A program made the translations under genes and the position numbers. A model generated the notes under the pieces. That model did not search any database. It was given only the letters and a program-made list of their open reading frames with translations, and was not told where the DNA came from. Of a stretch of 64,000 nt of DNA, positions 39,720 through 49,568 are shown in pieces; position 1 is the stretch's first letter; each line of letters opens with the position of its first letter. This DNA comes from Symbiodinium natans (taxonomy: Eukaryota; Sar; Dinophyceae; Suessiales; Symbiodiniaceae): assembly GCA_905221605.1 (NCBI GenBank), contig CAJNDS010000573.1:5001-69000 (forward strand). Reading direction: 5' to 3'.

Positions 39720-40639
39720 TTTGCCATTCCGCCACCCCCAGAAGCTGCCCGAACTGAGGCGAGTAGGGCTGAGAGATGCGCGAACAGCACTGCTAGCAAG
39801 CGCAAGGCAACATCACTGCATATGCACGACATGGATGAACCCCGGACCGAGAGTCCCGAGCAAGGATTGACCGCTGCAATGGCCGTGTCATCGACTCAGT
39901 ATTGGCGTCTCAACCAGCCGACGGCGGACTCTACCGAGGGTGGAGGCCAGACCCAGATGATCGCTGATGTTTTTACTGTCGGATACGCATTCGAGAAGAC
40001 CATCAACACCGTTCGGGACAAGTGGGATCCCCAAGCGTTTGCGGACAACTTCAGCGACCTCCGGACAGCGGAGATGACATTTGAGGCAGGAGGAGCATTC
40101 GTCGGAATCCTGTTCGATCTTACATATCTTCCGACTGCCGGCAGCCTGGATCCGGAACTCGCGGAGAAGAAGTGGCGCGACATGTCGCTTCGCGACCACA
40201 TAGGCGCCCGCCCCTCTATAATGAGGGGATTGCAGCAGATCCCGGCTTCATACAGCATTGCAGGTACATCCGCCAGAAGGTCGAGACCGCGATGAACGAT
40301 GGTTATCAAGCTGCAAACATTTCTGTCGTTTGTAAGCAAAACAGACATCGTTCTGTAGCCGGCGGGATCTTGATTGAGCATATGCTGCTGCGCGTGCCTC
40401 GCCTCTCCGTTGGTATGCAGCATTGCAATTCCGCCCAGTCCTGGCACCTCATGGGCGGAAGATGCAAAGGTACCTGCGAGTGGTGCACGCATCGCACAGC
40501 CGATGCAGAGAAGGCCTACAACGACGTCTTGGCAAGTTTCAGACAGTATCTGGAGGCTGACGACCGTGAAGACAACAGCTGCATTTTGACTTGCCAGTCA
40601 GAGGCCGAACCTGCCAACCCGGGCACAGCCCCGGATTAG
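39720..40639 (+). pseudogene. RapZ C-terminal-like domain (captured cargo)
   Basis: After a linker, the frame reads DVFTVGYAFEKTINTVRDKW, then FDLTYLPT, DMSLRDHIG and, after a frameshift near 40220-40260, HCRYIRQKVETAMNDGYQAA and ISVVCKQNRHRSVAGGILIE, followed by a Cys/His block (GGRCKGTCEWCTH). The D-x-x-x-L-P, LRDHIG and NRHRSVA blocks in this order match the C-terminal domain of RapZ/YvcJ-type proteins (GxxHRSV). This is not a standard retrotransposon domain. Identification rests on motif order, not on a search. Confidence 0.5.
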
Positions 40640-41554
40640 GTTGCGGATGAAGTCATGGAGGTTATCGACGACCCAGAGGGGGAGAAGGAGGACCCATTGT
40701 CAATCCCACCCCAAGGGGTGGAGAGTGCAGCCCAGGCAGCGTCCCGCATGGCCCTCAGAGGCAAACTGCGCTCAGCATTTTTTGCGTTAAATGGGACCCT
40801 GATTCCCTTACAGGGCGATTGAACCAGCCGTCCTCCGCGCCCGCTACCTTCACTACAACCACAAGCCATCTTCCTCTTGAGGCCCAGGCACAAACCCTGG
40901 AGGGCAAGCCGAAGCGCCGCGACGAGGAGGTCGCAGACCTCGGAACCCAATTGCGTGAGGCCCGTCGTGATCATGATGAGTCTGATCGGAGGGCTGAAAG
41001 GGCGGAGCAGTTGCTCCATGATGCCATGCAGCAGTTGGGGAGATCTTGCTCGAGGCATCGTCTCCATGAACGCCGAGAGGCAGGAGCACCTCCAGCAAAT
41101 CCCGGGGAAAGACCCGGAGGGAGAGATCCTCTTACCAGGACAGTCGACGTGAGCCGTCATCCCACCACGATTACAGGCGTGAGTCCACTTCCCACTACAA
41201 GGAGCCGTCCTCGCACCATGACAGCGACCGCTGGGAGCCCAGCAGTTACCGTGACACAGATCGCGAGGGTGGACGGAGGACACCAACCGCCAATGGTGGG
41301 AGGATCGTTTCAAGGAGGGACGACCTTTGAACCGTCGTGAACTCCAGAATTATTTTCACGATCCGCAGGCTGGCAATCGCAACGCTGACAAGGCGCTGTG
41401 GAGGAAGAGCTTGCCGGCCCAGCCCGGCCAGGGCAAGCGTCTGAAGGTGGACCCAGCCCTTTTGCAGATCGATCTCTCCGGCGTGCCCCTCTCGGATGAC
41501 CTTGCCCTGTCTTGGAACAGGAGAGTGCTTCCAGATCTGTTTCAGATTCCGTGA
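40640..41554 (+). pseudogene. Remainder of captured gene: coiled coil and RD-rich region
   Basis: Frame pieces follow one another: VADEVMEVIDDPEGEKEDPL to TGA 40820; then EVADLGTQLREARRDHDESD, a coiled coil; then GDLARGIVSMNAERQEHLQQ; then a repetitive EPSSHHD/EPSSYRDTDREGGRR segment; then NRRELQNYFHDPQAGNRN to the stop at 41554. The pieces lie in different frames but each has coding composition, as expected for a decayed single protein. It probably belongs with the RapZ-like domain just upstream. Confidence 0.45.
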
Positions 41555-43125
41555 TGCATGAGTTCAGCAGCCTCCTTTACGGACGACCGAGTCCGGCCCT
41601 ATGGGCTGCACCGGACGCACCTGCATCCTTTAGCGCAACGGATCAGGAACACTTTGCAAAGTGCGAGAGACACGACCTGAAGGTGACGATGGTAACCCCT
41701 CACACGAGGGAGGATTACAAACCGTGTGGGAACGTCAAAAATCCATCTCCAATTGGTTGGATGTTCCTCAATGAAAATCCGACAGACAAGGGCGGAACGT
41801 GGTTGCCCCAAGGCACAGTGTGCCCTCCCGGTCACAGTACCGAGGATGTCTGCGGTGAATTCAAGGCTGAGCAAGTTTGCCCGACATCGCCTCCGCCAAG
41901 CGGAGGAGCGTACCTGATTCTTTGGCTTTATCCCAAGGCTTTCGCCTCGGACACAGTTCCGAAGACCCTTGCAGACCGCGAAGAGTTGAGCACATACATG
42001 GCGTTGCTGCGCAGGGTTGAGGGCGACTTTGAGGGATCTATGCAAGTCAGGTTTGATGTCGAAGAGTCAGATGATGAGTTTGAGCCAGTGACAGCCCCAG
42101 AACAACTGCCCGAGATACCTCACATGCATCACCCAAGCTCAGCAATAGGCAAAGGAAGAATGTGCTTAGTGGGGTTCAGGATGGTTGCGGGAGATCGTGT
42201 GCTGCAAGCGATTGCATTCAACGCTGCAGTGGCTACGGACCACATGCTCGCTTTCTCTCCCACTGAACCACCTATCTCGCACTGCAAGTGGACGTCTGAA
42301 CCCCTTGAAGCGCAGGTGATCGCCGAGACCATCACCAACCACGAGACGGGTGTGCCCGGTCTTGTAGTCTTGAGGGTTGATGCTCCCGCCGAGGAGTTGT
42401 GCCTAGAGTGCGAGTGCCTAGCTGACACAGCTGGAGTGAGCGTGGTCATGATCAGCCCTTACGGATATCCCACACTTGAGAGTACCGTTGAGGTAACAGG
42501 TGATTTGAGCATCTCAGGGATAGGGCCACACATCGACGATGCACTCCAGGTTCTGTATGCGTGGACTGAGAGTTTTGGCATGAGTTCTAGGTGTTATGAT
42601 GACACAAGGGACCGAAGTTTCTGGGCCACGTGTAGGGACATCTCACAAGAGATCTATCTGAACTCCTATACGCGCAGTTGCTTCGCAGCGACAAGAGATC
42701 TAGGTTCCGAAATGGAAGATGAAGAGCTCATCCCCGATGAAGAAATGGCCGAATTACTTAAAGAGCAAGACAATGGAGCGTCAGTGTTTACCCCTGAAGA
42801 CAGAGAGCAGCTCATCCTCGAGCAAATGTCCTTCCCAGGCACTCCGGCGTCGGAGGAAGAGCGCAGAGCAGCATGGCGGTCGCTGCCGCAGCGCACCAGG
42901 GTGGCAATCAGGCGTCTCCATAGAGCATTCGGTCATCTCCCAGGCCAAGTCCTGGAGCAGGTTCTGAGGCAGAGCAAGGCATCCAAGAAGTTCATCTTAG
43001 CCGCACGACTTCACAGGTGCAAGGCTTGCATGGACACAGCCCCAATTCCACGGCATCACTGTCAGGTGAATCAGTGTTTCCGAAGGAATTTGACCATACG
43101 CTTGGTTTGGATTGACTTGAGGTGA
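41512..43125 (+). CDS. copia spacer plus GAG-pre-integrase zinc domain
   Basis: 537 codons, uninterrupted. Residues 1-460 show no recognised family; they contain Cys pairs, a Gly/Pro-rich part and acidic linkers. The last ~70 residues RVAIRRLHRAFGHLPGQVLE ... RLHRCKACMDTAPIPRHHC are the HHCC zinc-binding domain that precedes copia integrase. Four bases past the stop the integrase core frame begins, so a single frameshift separates the two. Confidence 0.65.
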   Translation: MEQESASRSVSDSVMHEFSSLLYGRPSPALWAAPDAPASFSATDQEHFAKCERHDLKVTMVTPHTREDYKPCGNVKNPSPIGWMFLNENPTDKGGTWLPQGTVCPPGHSTEDVCGEFKAEQVCPTSPPPSGGAYLILWLYPKAFASDTVPKTLADREELSTYMALLRRVEGDFEGSMQVRFDVEESDDEFEPVTAPEQLPEIPHMHHPSSAIGKGRMCLVGFRMVAGDRVLQAIAFNAAVATDHMLAFSPTEPPISHCKWTSEPLEAQVIAETITNHETGVPGLVVLRVDAPAEELCLECECLADTAGVSVVMISPYGYPTLESTVEVTGDLSISGIGPHIDDALQVLYAWTESFGMSSRCYDDTRDRSFWATCRDISQEIYLNSYTRSCFAATRDLGSEMEDEELIPDEEMAELLKEQDNGASVFTPEDREQLILEQMSFPGTPASEEERRAAWRSLPQRTRVAIRRLHRAFGHLPGQVLEQVLRQSKASKKFILAARLHRCKACMDTAPIPRHHCQVNQCFRRNLTIRLVWIDLR

Positions 43126-43685
43126 AGGATGTTGACGGCGTCCGTTACACTGCAGTCAACATGGTTGACATGGGCACAAGCTTTCAGCAGGTAGCCCTGA
43201 TAAAGTCAGGAGGAGGAAATCCCAGTGCGCGGCAATGCCTCAACGCCTTCATGGAGCGTTGGGTGTCATGGGCCGGTCATCCACAACAGGTGGTGGTTGA
43301 CAGAGGAACCCGCTTCAAGGGAGAGTTTGCGCAGTACATGGCACAACATGGGATTCACCTCCGCAATGCCCCCTTAGAGTCTCCACAGACCATAGGGAAG
43401 GTAGAAAGGCACGGAGGTTTGCTCAAGGCACTGATAAGAAAGACCGTGCAAGAAATTCAGCCTTCGTCTCGAAAGGTGCCTCGAGCAATGCAGAGGAACG
43501 CGGCGCCCATGGACATGGAGTATCAGGTGGGTGATTTGGTCATTTACCGTAGGGATAACCTGCCTGGGTCGACAGCCACTGTCTGGCAAACAGCAAGCCG
43601 CGTGATAGGGCGCGAGGCAGAGAAAAGAATGCTCACTGGGTGTTACATGAGGGTGTGCCAGTGCTTGTCAATGCAAGAAAAATGA
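43122..43685 (+). pseudogene. copia integrase core, C-terminally deleted
   Basis: DGVRYTAVNMVDMGTSFQQV carries the region of the first Asp, QQVVVDRGTRFKGEF the second Asp, and TIGKVERHGGLLKALIRKTV the Glu of the DDE triad. After EIQPSS the sequence jumps to RAMQRNAAPMDMEYQVGDLV, so about 80-100 residues usually found before the C-terminal domain seem deleted. Frame lost again near 43640. Confidence 0.7.
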
Positions 43686-44197
43686 GACCGGCAGACGAGG
43701 TCGAGGTTGCAGCCCGCCGGGTGTTGACTGGTGAACCTGTTTTGCCCGGGTCCATAGTCAATGGTCCTGAGCAGCGGCGCCTCGATGAACGGGAGAAGGA
43801 GCCTGTGACAGCACCTCCCACGCCGAGGCCAGTTGCGAAAGCGACACCAGCACCGTCTACTCCCATGACGATTGAGGCACCAATGAGCTCTGCCCAAGCA
43901 TCCAGTGCACCAATGTCCCCTGCTGCCCCCGTCGTCGGTCGCGTCAGGAGAGAAGAGGTTCAAGCCAGAGATAAGACGGGCAGGGAACGTACAAGATCAC
44001 CTTTGCGACAGGAGTCCGACGCTTTGATAGCCGAAGCACAGGACACCGATCCTGTAGAGGAGAAGGCTCGCGAGTTCATGGAGGCACGAGCATTTGAAAC
44101 GGGCCATTGCCTCGAGCTACTCAAGCTGTGCAAGGAGAGTAAGCTCAAGAGAAGTCGCAGATCAAAATGTTCCCTGATGCCACGGAAGAAGAACTAG
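43640..44197 (+). CDS. copia integrase tail and linker
   Basis: HEGVPVLVNARKMRPADEVE is the end of the integrase C-terminal region in a shifted frame. The rest is Pro/Ala/Thr-rich and then acidic/basic linker leading to the next frame. No enzymatic motif. Confidence 0.55.
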   Translation: MLHEGVPVLVNARKMRPADEVEVAARRVLTGEPVLPGSIVNGPEQRRLDEREKEPVTAPPTPRPVAKATPAPSTPMTIEAPMSSAQASSAPMSPAAPVVGRVRREEVQARDKTGRERTRSPLRQESDALIAEAQDTDPVEEKAREFMEARAFETGHCLELLKLCKESKLKRSRRSKCSLMPRKKN

Positions 44198-44649
44198 CCA
44201 CAAGTTTTGGAGTTTACCGGCACGGTGGTTTTGTTGGGTGGTCTAACTCCACCAAGCAGTACCCGTGTTTCGTGACTTACCTGCATCGCTTCCTGAAGCA
44301 TCACTGCGACAGGGGAGGGTTCCACGAACCAACCTGGAATGCGCTCCAGATAAGCGGATCGCGAGCTGACCTGCGCAAAGAGAACTCCAATTTGAAGGGG
44401 ACGCATACCTTCACTGTCAGTTTGGGAAGCTGCTCCAAAGGAGGTCATCTTTGGGTGGAAAACCCCCGCGGCGATACCATGGTCGAGATCGGTGGCAAGC
44501 TTATTCCCGGAATCTTGCACAGCAGCCGTGACAAGATTCTGCAGTTTGACCCAAAGAAGCTCCACATGGTGGAAAGCCACGAAGGGCAGAGATTCAGCAT
44601 CATCGGATTCACCATTGGCAGGAATACCGCACGCACGCTGGTCGTCTAG
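44167..44649 (+). CDS. 2OG-Fe(II) oxygenase-like domain, probably inactive
   Basis: The 160-codon frame MFPDATEEELATSFGVYRHG continues with TKQYPCFVTYLHRFLKHHCD, DLRKENSNLKGTHTFTVSLG, GGHLWVENPRGD and KLHMVESHEGQRFSIIGFT. The order N-S-N, TVSLG, GG.LWVE, H-M-V..EG.R resembles the TET/JBP-like oxygenase domain I recall from dinoflagellate copia polyproteins. There the iron ligands are H-x-D just before S-N; here that position reads L-R-K-E, so His and Asp are both replaced. Tentative. Confidence 0.4.
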   Translation: MFPDATEEELATSFGVYRHGGFVGWSNSTKQYPCFVTYLHRFLKHHCDRGGFHEPTWNALQISGSRADLRKENSNLKGTHTFTVSLGSCSKGGHLWVENPRGDTMVEIGGKLIPGILHSSRDKILQFDPKKLHMVESHEGQRFSIIGFTIGRNTARTLVV

Positions 44650-44939
44650 CAGCCGAGGGCGAGCGCAGAGATTCGCTTCTGGCAAAGGTGCATGTGCCTG
44701 GTCCAGTCGCGCTCTCGCAGCAAACCTTGCACAAGTTTGGTTGGGAAGCGGATGACCCGCTTCAATGGCACGTTCGTCGGGAGCCCAGTGTTGCGGAGCA
44801 GCATGTGCCGCAGGTCCACGTGCTTGACACGGGATGCCAATCAAAAAAAACTTTTTTCCAATCAAGAAAAACTTTTTCCAATCCAAAAAAAAACTTTTTT
44901 TCCAATCAAAAAAACTTTCCTTTTCAGATAGGAGGGCAA

Positions 44940-45090
44940 GAAGGGAGGAGGAAGGGAGGGACGGAAGGCAGGAAGGAAGGAAGGAAGGAAGGAGGGCAGG
45001 AAGGAAGGAAGGAAGGAAGGAAGCAAGGAAGGCAGGAAGGGGAAGGAAGGAAGGCAGGCAGGAAGGAAGGAAGGAAGGATGGAAGCAATC
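44940..45090. repeat. (GGAA/AAGG)n microsatellite
   Basis: About 150 bp of AAGG units with interspersed GGGC; the open frames here are artefacts. Confidence 0.9.
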
Positions 45091-45152
45091 TGAGGCCCCT
45101 TAACTAACCTAAAGTTGCTAAACCCCAATAAGGCCTAAGCCCCAAAACGCCC

Positions 45153-45236
45153 TTATGTTATGTGACAATCCACATATGTTATGTGAAAATCCACATATGT
45201 TATGTGAAAATCCACATATGTTATGTGAAAATCCAC
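45153..45236. repeat. 21-bp tandem repeat, four copies
   Basis: TATGTTATGTGAAAATCCACA-type units (21 bp), partly self-complementary, in the AT-rich island. Confidence 0.9.
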
Positions 45237-45278
45237 AACCTGAGGGAAACGTTGCTATAAGCATGTTCAATAAAAATC

Positions 45279-45836
45279 TTACCACGATTGTGATTGTTTC
45301 TTCTCCATATTCTGTAAGTGTTGCTTTGACTGATTTTGTATTTTGACATAACATTGTCTTACCAAACAATTGCAGTAGTGACATTCAATCCGAATACTAT
45401 TTCGTTCCTTCGCCTTGTCTTTGTAGCAAGTCTCATAGTAGTCTTTTGCCTTGCCCTTGTTTTGGTTGTAGTGCATACGTTTTTGTTTCAAAATTAGGTC
45501 TCTGTTGTCTTCCTTATACTCTTTCGCAGTTCTACCAGCAATGATTTTATTTATACAATCAGTATGTTTTATGTAGTGTCCTTCCCTGCGTCTCAACTCA
45601 TCTTTACATTGACACGGGAAGTTTTCAATAAGTTCAATTTTTCAGTTTTCTATACCGAACTCGCTAAACAATTGAAAGGATGACATAAATTTAGAGGTAG
45701 ATTTTAAGTAGGAGTTGTAATTCCACCTGTGACGAGCTATTCTTTGACTACGACTTTCAGTGGTACTTCCTATATTGCATTTATTATATCCGACATCAAC
45801 GATTTTATAAATCTTACCATTATGATACTTATTCAT
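45279..45836 (-). pseudogene. GIY-YIG-type endonuclease
   Basis: On minus from 45836 the frame starts MNKYHNGKIYKIVDVGYNKC and NIGSTTESRSQRIARHRW: K-I-Y-K-I-V with I-G-S-T and a following R..H are the two halves of the GIY-YIG core. One in-frame TGA (45642-45644) interrupts; past it the same frame continues with a Lys/Tyr/Asp-rich repeat-like stretch and ends in a Cys/His cluster ECHYCNCLVRQC. This layout recalls nucleases of giant viruses, virophages and Polinton-like elements. One nonsense change apart, the gene is complete. Confidence 0.6.
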
Positions 45837-46048
45837 ATCACTACTTATCTAATATTGTCTTTTCTTTAAAATGATTGTTAAAAACGACTTAAAGAAAAGC
45901 CACCTTATATAATAATGGAGTTAGGGGAGTACCGTTTAGTGTTAAATTTCCTATTTTCAGATAAACAAGCAAACATAAAACGTAAGGGTAATAAGGAATA
46001 CAAGAAGGTAATGATGTTGAATATCCCTATAACAAAGAAACCCCATTA

Positions 46049-47355
46049 GTTAAACATTTAAAAACAAAACTGGAACAAGTTTCAAAAACTCCTCAATACA
46101 GACGCTTCAAAATCCTTGAAAAAGCTTCCAAAGGCATTTTAGTAAGAAAGGCTTTAACAAACTACGCTATTAAACACAAGGCCACAATCACCGACGAACA
46201 ATCGACTTTAAAATCTTACGCCAACACCTACTCAATATCTAACATAAAGCTTCCTCATATGAGAGGCTTATCTTATTTCATACACCAAAAAGACAAACTA
46301 AACGAATACTAAAAAACACAAGTCAATGAAAGTGATAGCTTTTGTTGAAGTTGTTTTTGATGACATAGAAACAGAAGACGAAATAATGCACGCAAAAAAA
46401 ACTAGACGTTACAATATATTCAATGAAGATGATTTAGTAAATGCTTTAAACAATATGGGCAAGGACATAGAATTTACAGTAGCAGAAAAACAAGTAGAAA
46501 GGTCAGGATTAAGAACTAAAAAGGTTCATAAAATAACGATACATTATGACAAATACGACCCTACACGAGCAGGAAAATGTTTTGACTTACCCGAATGGAT
46601 TATGAGAAAGAAGACTTGTGTCAACATAAAAAACGACGATGACATGTGTTTTAGATACTGTGTCTTATGCAAGTTTTATGAAATATTCAAAAAAGACCAC
46701 CCGCAACGAATGTACCATTATAAACAATATATATATATATATAGACAGCGACAGTTTCTTAGAATGGAATGATATGAATTATCCTGTTTGCAATGATGAC
46801 ATTGACCATTTTGAAGAAATACACGGGAGAACAATACCAATAAATGTTTATACCATAGATGAAGAAAAGAAAACAATAAGACCAGACAGAATAACGTCAA
46901 TTTCAAAGCCAGTTTGTCATGTAAATCTTTTACGAATAGAGCACGACGACGTTTTTAATCATTACGTTTTAATGAAGGACTATTCAAGACTTATGAGTTC
47001 TCAAACCAACAACCACAAAGAAAAGTTATTTCACTGTATGTATTGTCAGAAAGGCTTTCAACAAGAAGCGCTTTTAACAAATCACATAACGAAAGGTTGT
47101 CTAGCTAATGAAGTTCAATCTACTAAGATGCCAGAAGAGCACGAAAATATGCAATTCAAGAACCATTACAAAAAACTAAAAGTTCCTTATGTAATATATG
47201 GTGATTTTGAATGTTTAACAGCACATTCAAAAGATGGAATAAAAAGCACTTACGCTGACGAAAGTCAGCCTAATTGTCCGAAGGGCACGTACCAGTATCA
47301 TAAACCATCAGGCTTTATGTTAAACGTCGTAAATTCAATAACAAAGTTTTTTTGA
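46049..47355 (+). pseudogene. Family B DNA polymerase (protein-primed type), N-terminal fragment
   Basis: Three consecutive frames: 46049-46312 (ends PHMRGLSYFIHQKDKLNEY), 46326-46772 (KTCVNIKNDDDMCFRYCVLC) and 46639-47355. The last contains a zinc cluster CMYCQKGFQQEALLTNHITK and VPYVIYGDFEC, where D-F-E is the exonuclease I motif of B-family polymerases. The frame is lost in a TA microsatellite near 46727. The polymerase palm is absent: the frame runs into the right-hand terminal motif at 47343. The ancestor is a protein-primed polymerase of a Polinton/virophage-like element or plasmid. Confidence 0.6.
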
Positions 47356-47659
47356 TGGGTCACGCTTCTCGAAGAAATTCTAGATCTCTTATAAATACCC
47401 AAAGAAAGTCTTTTTTGATTGGAAAAAAGTTTTCTTGATTTTTGGAAAGTTGTTTTTAGATTGGTTGGGGAAAGTTTTTTTTGATTGGAAAAAAGTTTTT
47501 TTGATGGGTTTTCCGGTTGACGCTCCGTTGCAGGTTTGGTTGCACTGGCTGCGAGAGGGCGCGCGTAGGTGGCGTTGGCAGATCGCAGGCCTTCACCGTA
47601 AGTGTGACCTTTCAGGCTTGAGGCAAGATCCCAGGCAAAGACTCTTTCACAGCGTCAGA

Positions 47660-48360
47660 AAGGCCTCCTGCACACGATCTGGGTTGGGGCTGTGCCTACC
47701 AGGACCTGCTTTTTCGTCAAAGCTTGGTGGAGTCTCCGAGCTGCCCGCACTGTTCTGGGGGCGTGCCGGAAACTGTCGTACATCGGCAGCCCGCACTGTT
47801 CTGGGGGCGTGCCGGAAACTGTCGTACACCGGCACTGGCTCTGCCCGGCCTGGGAGCGTATTCGCACGAAACATGGCATGAGCGGGGTTGACTTTCAGGC
47901 TCTGCAGCTCTGCCTTCAGATGTGTGGCATCTGTCCACAAGTTGAGGATGCTGATAGGATTGCGTCACTGCCTGTGCTTCAAGATGTCGACCCTGAAATG
48001 CCTGCCATCGAGGATGTCTGGCTGACCGTCTACACTGATGGGGCTGCCACCAGGGCGTCGCCTGATGACCCTTCTGCGCAGCGCGCAGGTTATGCTGTTG
48101 TCAATGCTACAAGCGGTTGCACGTTTTCTGCGCCCGCCTTCTGACTGAGGAGCTACCTAGGCCGGTCCTGTTGCTCAAAAACGGCGATCTTCTGTGGCGC
48201 TTAAGTGTTGCCTTGCGTAGTCGGCCACCGGATAGTGTGCGCAGCAGACATGTCAAAGGTCGTGCCACTATACAGCTGATGTTGAAAATGGCGAAACTAC
48301 GGCGGAGCACGCGCGTGGAAACAGCGCTGCAGACTCCGCTGCAGGAGTAGGCCTTGCTAA
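47660..48360 (+). pseudogene. LINE fragment: zf-RVT finger and RNase H
   Basis: The finger SCPHCSGGVPETVVH followed by HWLCPAWERI is the zinc-binding domain that follows RT in many LINEs; the segment around PHCSGG is tandemly duplicated (46-bp period) and so breaks the frame. Then VWLTVYTDGAATRASPDDPS starts an RNase H, whose centre is deleted; SVRSRHVKGRATIQLMLKM is its later part in another frame. Inserted in the copia element, plus strand. Confidence 0.6.
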
Positions 48361-48412
48361 GTGCTAAGCATACTGACATTAAAGGGTTCCTGGCAGAGAG
48401 GCTAAGCAGCGC

Positions 48413-49492
48413 ATGCAGTTCACTTGGACAGTGCAGAAAATGTTCCTTGATATTACTGAGGCTGTTGGCTTTGAGCGGCCTGCTGAGGCGGCCCCAGCGA
48501 CCCAGCAGCGTGCTCCTGTAGTTGAACATGCCGTTGAGGCATGCCAGCCGCGGACATTGCCTTTCTGCATCAAGGTTACCAGTCCCAGCAATGCGACTAA
48601 GTCAAATTTTCGCTATGGGCAAATTTTTGCGGATTTGCTCTTTGTCTACTTCAACGGGCTAGAATGGCCGCGCAACCCGGGCTGTGGCCAGCTTAAAGTC
48701 ACCTTTTTGGAGCTCATGTTAGATGCTGTGGCCAGCAGCAGGATGTGGCTGCCTTGGGGTGCGGACGGCAAGTCCAGGTGGCCGAAGTGGCCTCACGTTG
48801 CGGCGTCGCAAATTCAGGGACAGGTCTCATATGCGGTTGGTGCGCATCTTGGTCCGCCGCCGCTGCGGCAACAGCCACGCGTCTTTGCAGACGCTGCTCG
48901 TGCGCTAGGGCAGCTCTATGGTGACATGCTTTGGGAGGGCAGAGAGATGCAGGGCCGGCCTGGCTATCTCAACCTGGGCAGCCGGCAGGGCCTCTCGGTC
49001 CGGCCGAGGCTGCGATGCCCGTCCTTAGTATTCCGCTGGCTGCAGCAGCTTGAAAGACAGAGCAAGGGGCCTAAGCAGCAGTCCGCTCTGGACTGCAAGG
49101 TCCCCCTTGCCCTGCCAGATGTTGCTCTGCTGGACCTGGCAAGCGTCCCTGAACGGCAGGCTGCTGCCAGACTCCGTGTGGCCAGAGGGGGCGCCGAAGA
49201 GATCCCGCTGGAGACGCGAACCCGCTTCAGCAATGACCCTGCTGAGGTTGCTGAGCGCCAAGAGGCGGAGCGTGTGGTTGCCAGGCGCATGCATGCTGAG
49301 GGGCAGCCTCTTCATGTTGTGCAAAACCTTGGTGACAACAAGTACCGGTGCGAGGTTTGCGGGTGGACTGCCACAGGAAATAGATGCAAGTTTGTCAAGC
49401 GGGTCTGCTACCCGGGGAGTGAGCAGCGCGGCAATGCAGGTGTGCGTCGGTGCCCGGCGGCAGCGGCCGCCTCCGGTTCTGGCCGACGCTAG
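48413..49492 (+). CDS. LINE C-terminal region, intact frame
   Basis: 359 codons without interruption after the RNase H fragment. Middle part is Leu/Arg/Gln-rich; near the end NKYRCEVCGWTATGNRCKFV makes a small zinc motif (C-x2-C ... C). Composition is GC-rich. It likely forms the tail of the LINE polyprotein rather than a separate gene. Function unknown. Confidence 0.5.
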   Translation: MQFTWTVQKMFLDITEAVGFERPAEAAPATQQRAPVVEHAVEACQPRTLPFCIKVTSPSNATKSNFRYGQIFADLLFVYFNGLEWPRNPGCGQLKVTFLELMLDAVASSRMWLPWGADGKSRWPKWPHVAASQIQGQVSYAVGAHLGPPPLRQQPRVFADAARALGQLYGDMLWEGREMQGRPGYLNLGSRQGLSVRPRLRCPSLVFRWLQQLERQSKGPKQQSALDCKVPLALPDVALLDLASVPERQAAARLRVARGGAEEIPLETRTRFSNDPAEVAERQEAERVVARRMHAEGQPLHVVQNLGDNKYRCEVCGWTATGNRCKFVKRVCYPGSEQRGNAGVRRCPAAAAASGSGRR

Positions 49493-49568
49493 AAGAGCAT
49501 CACGGGTGCTGGTTTGGACATCACACTGATCGCCATGACGTACTGGAGTTAGCGTAAGACGAGGCACC

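Larger units (their letters stand above)
44838..47507. mobile_element. AT-rich virus/Polinton-like island with iterated inverted ends
   Basis: A 2.67-kb segment much more AT-rich than its surroundings. Left end 44838-44925 is four iterations of CCAATCAAAAAAACTTTTTT; right end 47407-47507 (and a single copy at 47343) is the same motif on the other strand. The inside holds a GIY-YIG-like gene on minus, polymerase fragments on plus, a (GGAA)n run and a 21-bp repeat. It splits the copia element. Confidence 0.7.

Noticed and set aside
44862-45128. Pro/Leu/Ser-rich minus frame and Arg/Glu/Gly-rich plus frames
   Set aside because: Arise from the (GGAA)n microsatellite.
45153-45236. Possible CRISPR-like array (21-bp repeats)
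   Set aside because: Contiguous tandem repeats without spacers, in a eukaryotic genome.
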